A DNA stretch of 15,754 nucleotides from the NCBI GenBank assembly GCA_017615445.1, contig JAGAAD010000080.1, forward strand, positions 1 through 15,754. Direction: 5' to 3'. The notes below the pieces were generated by a model. It searched no databases, was not told the DNA's origin, and worked only from the letters and a program-made list of their open reading frames with translations. A program made the translations under genes and the position numbers. Positions 14,495 through 15,754 of this stretch are shown piece after piece. Numbering within the stretch: position 1 is the first letter of the stretch; the number at the start of each line of letters is the position of its first letter. This DNA comes from Bacteroidales bacterium. GTDB taxonomy: Bacteria; Bacteroidota; Bacteroidia; Bacteroidales; UBA932.

Positions 14495-15709
14495 ATGCGT
14501 AAGCTTTTCTGCGCTGCTCTGGCAGCAATCGCATTGTTCCCGACGCTCGCCCTTGCACAGGACGCTCCTATGCTCGGCGCCACCCCTCAGATGGGCTGGA
14601 ACAGTTGGAACAAGTTCGGGGTCAACATAAATGAAGACCTCATCAAAGCCACGGCGGACAAGATGGTCGAGCTCGGCCTCGTGGACGCCGGGTACATCTA
14701 TCTCAACCTGGACGACGGCTGGCACGGCCAGCGAGACGAGCAGGGCTTCATCCACGAAGACCCTGAGAAGTTCCCTTCGGGCATCAAGGCCCTGGCGGAC
14801 TACGTCCATTCGAAGGGCATGAAGCTCGGAATCTACAGCGACGCGGGCCGTCAGACCTGCGCCTGCTACTCCGGCAGCTTCGGCCACGAATACCAGGACG
14901 CCTACACCTACGCCCAGTGGGGAATCGACTACCTCAAGTACGACTGGTGCTTCACCGAAAACATCAATCCTAAGGGTGCCTATGGTCTTATGAGCGAGGC
15001 GCTGAAAGCCACCGGCCGCGAGATCTGGTTCAGCATGTGCGAATGGGGTACCTTCAAGCCCTGGGAGTGGGCCGCCGACATCGCCCAGTCCTGGCGCACC
15101 ACCGGCGACATATGGCCCTATTTCGACACGATCCCTGCCGAATTCGACGGGCAGTGGCACGGCGAGCCCATCATGACGCTGCTGGACCTCAACGAAAAGC
15201 TGCGTGCCTACGCCGGCCCCGGCCACTGGAACGACCCGGACATGCTCGAGGTGGGCAACGGCCCCCTGACCCTCGCCGAGAACCGTGCGCATTTCACCCT
15301 CTGGTGCATGATGGCCGCCCCTCTGCTGATGGGCAACGACCTCACCACCATGCCGGACGAAATCCTGCAGATTCTCTGCAATAAAGATGTAATCGCAATC
15401 GACCAGGACCCGCTGGGAATCCAGGGCCTCAGGTTCAACGTCATAGACGGCATCGAGTACTGGTTCAAGCCCCTGGATGGCGGCGACTGGGCAGTCTGCT
15501 TCTTCAACCGCAGCGCGGAAGACAAGGTGGCGATGATAGATTGGGCTTCGCTGAAGTTCAAGGACGTGCTGAGCGGCCTGACTTTCGATCCCGAAGGATG
15601 CAAGGCGCAGAACCTCTGGGACAAGAGGGTCAAGGCGCGCAAGACCAAGGGCGTGCAGAAGGTCTATATCCCTTCGCACGATGTCCTTCTCTACAGAGTT
15701 GGCAAATAA
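14495..15709 (+). CDS. Secreted alpha-galactosidase, GH27
   Basis: A retaining alpha-galactosidase that would remove terminal alpha-galactose from oligo- or polysaccharides outside the cytoplasm. The 404-residue protein has a type I signal (MRKLFCAALAAIALFPTLALA, cleavage likely before Gln22). The GH27 barrel shows PQMGWNSWNKFG, YLNLDDGWHG, LKYDWC with nucleophile Asp150, SWRTTGDI with acid/base Asp205, and GHWNDPDML. Glu183 in CEWG favours galactosidase over N-acetylgalactosaminidase activity. The C-terminal beta domain (from about residue 310) is complete. It lies 6 nt after lspA, and its stop TAA overlaps the next ATG (TAATG). Its place in a housekeeping cluster rather than with SusC/SusD-type genes is unusual. 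Confidence 0.94.
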   Translation: MRKLFCAALAAIALFPTLALAQDAPMLGATPQMGWNSWNKFGVNINEDLIKATADKMVELGLVDAGYIYLNLDDGWHGQRDEQGFIHEDPEKFPSGIKALADYVHSKGMKLGIYSDAGRQTCACYSGSFGHEYQDAYTYAQWGIDYLKYDWCFTENINPKGAYGLMSEALKATGREIWFSMCEWGTFKPWEWAADIAQSWRTTGDIWPYFDTIPAEFDGQWHGEPIMTLLDLNEKLRAYAGPGHWNDPDMLEVGNGPLTLAENRAHFTLWCMMAAPLLMGNDLTTMPDEILQILCNKDVIAIDQDPLGIQGLRFNVIDGIEYWFKPLDGGDWAVCFFNRSAEDKVAMIDWASLKFKDVLSGLTFDPEGCKAQNLWDKRVKARKTKGVQKVYIPSHDVLLYRVGK

Positions 15710-15754
15710 TGAACGAATATTTAAGATTTATTAAATACGCGCTTCTTTCGGCGA
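15709..15754 (+). CDS. Start of next gene (3' truncated), possibly a small membrane protein
   Basis: An ATG at 15709 overlaps the GH27 stop (TAATG) and opens MNEYLRFIKYALLSA before the window ends. The short basic start followed by a hydrophobic stretch resembles the N-terminus of GtrA-like membrane proteins, which often begin with xFIKFALF. Fifteen residues are too few to be sure of the family. Compared with the genes before it, the codons are AT-rich (TTA, AGA, ATT, AAA). Confidence 0.4.
   Translation, partial: MNEYLRFIKYALLSA

Noticed and set aside
14465..15679. Minus-strand open frame of 404 codons opposite the GH27 gene
   Set aside because: Mirror of the GH27 reading frame; the plus strand has signal peptide and catalytic motifs.

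Overview
The window looks like a chromosomal segment of a Bacteroidota member, probably order Bacteroidales, with fairly high GC (about 55-60% by eye). Four things point there. Two well-placed promoters follow the Bacteroidota pattern TTG/TTTG-N20-TAnnTTTG, and starts follow A-rich leaders rather than strong Shine-Dalgarno sites. The metallopeptidase has the HECLGH form of the M49 motif. The DksA/TraR protein has lost its zinc cysteines, and the ileS-dksA-lspA order is one I associate with this phylum. I cannot name a genus.

Layout: (1) 1-3461, glycogen use: the 3' part of a GH57 amylase-like gene, then a complete alpha-glucan phosphorylase. (2) 3452-6644: ribF, which overlaps the phosphorylase gene by 10 nt and carries a palindrome-rich in-frame insertion; an M49 dipeptidyl-peptidase III-like lipoprotein; and a 46-codon Lys-rich ORF coupled to it by ATGA. 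(3) 6636-8696: a promoter and leader hairpin, then greA, a HIT-family gene and a DUF4369/thioredoxin-fold lipoprotein, tightly packed. (4) 8696-8852: a convergent intergenic region filled by four 33-nt hairpins. (5) 8853-10104, minus strand: cvpA and tsaB, overlapping by 20 nt. (6) 10105-10167: a divergent promoter region. (7) 10168 to the end, plus strand: ileS, dksA/traR-like, lspA, a secreted GH27 alpha-galactosidase, and the first codons of another gene.

How the genes fit together: GH57 plus GlgP would mobilise stored alpha-glucan. RibF makes FMN and FAD. GreA and the DksA-like protein both act through the RNA polymerase secondary channel. TsaB contributes to tRNA t6A, and IleS charges tRNA-Ile, whose ANN-decoding isoacceptors carry t6A. 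LspA processes lipoproteins, two of which are encoded here. GH27 would remove alpha-galactose outside the cytoplasm.

The least ordinary content is non-coding structure. First, six 33-nt hairpin units occur as three pairs, each with a 9-nt spacer (42-nt period). One pair overlaps the end of ribF and supplies its stop codon. Two pairs fill the intergenic region at 8696-8847, where the stem arms differ between pairs while pairing is kept. Second, about 140 nt inside ribF contain five or six consecutive small hairpins translated in frame between two conserved motifs of the FAD synthetase domain. These are the best candidates for an undescribed small repeat system. No phage, IS, CRISPR, tRNA or rRNA was seen.
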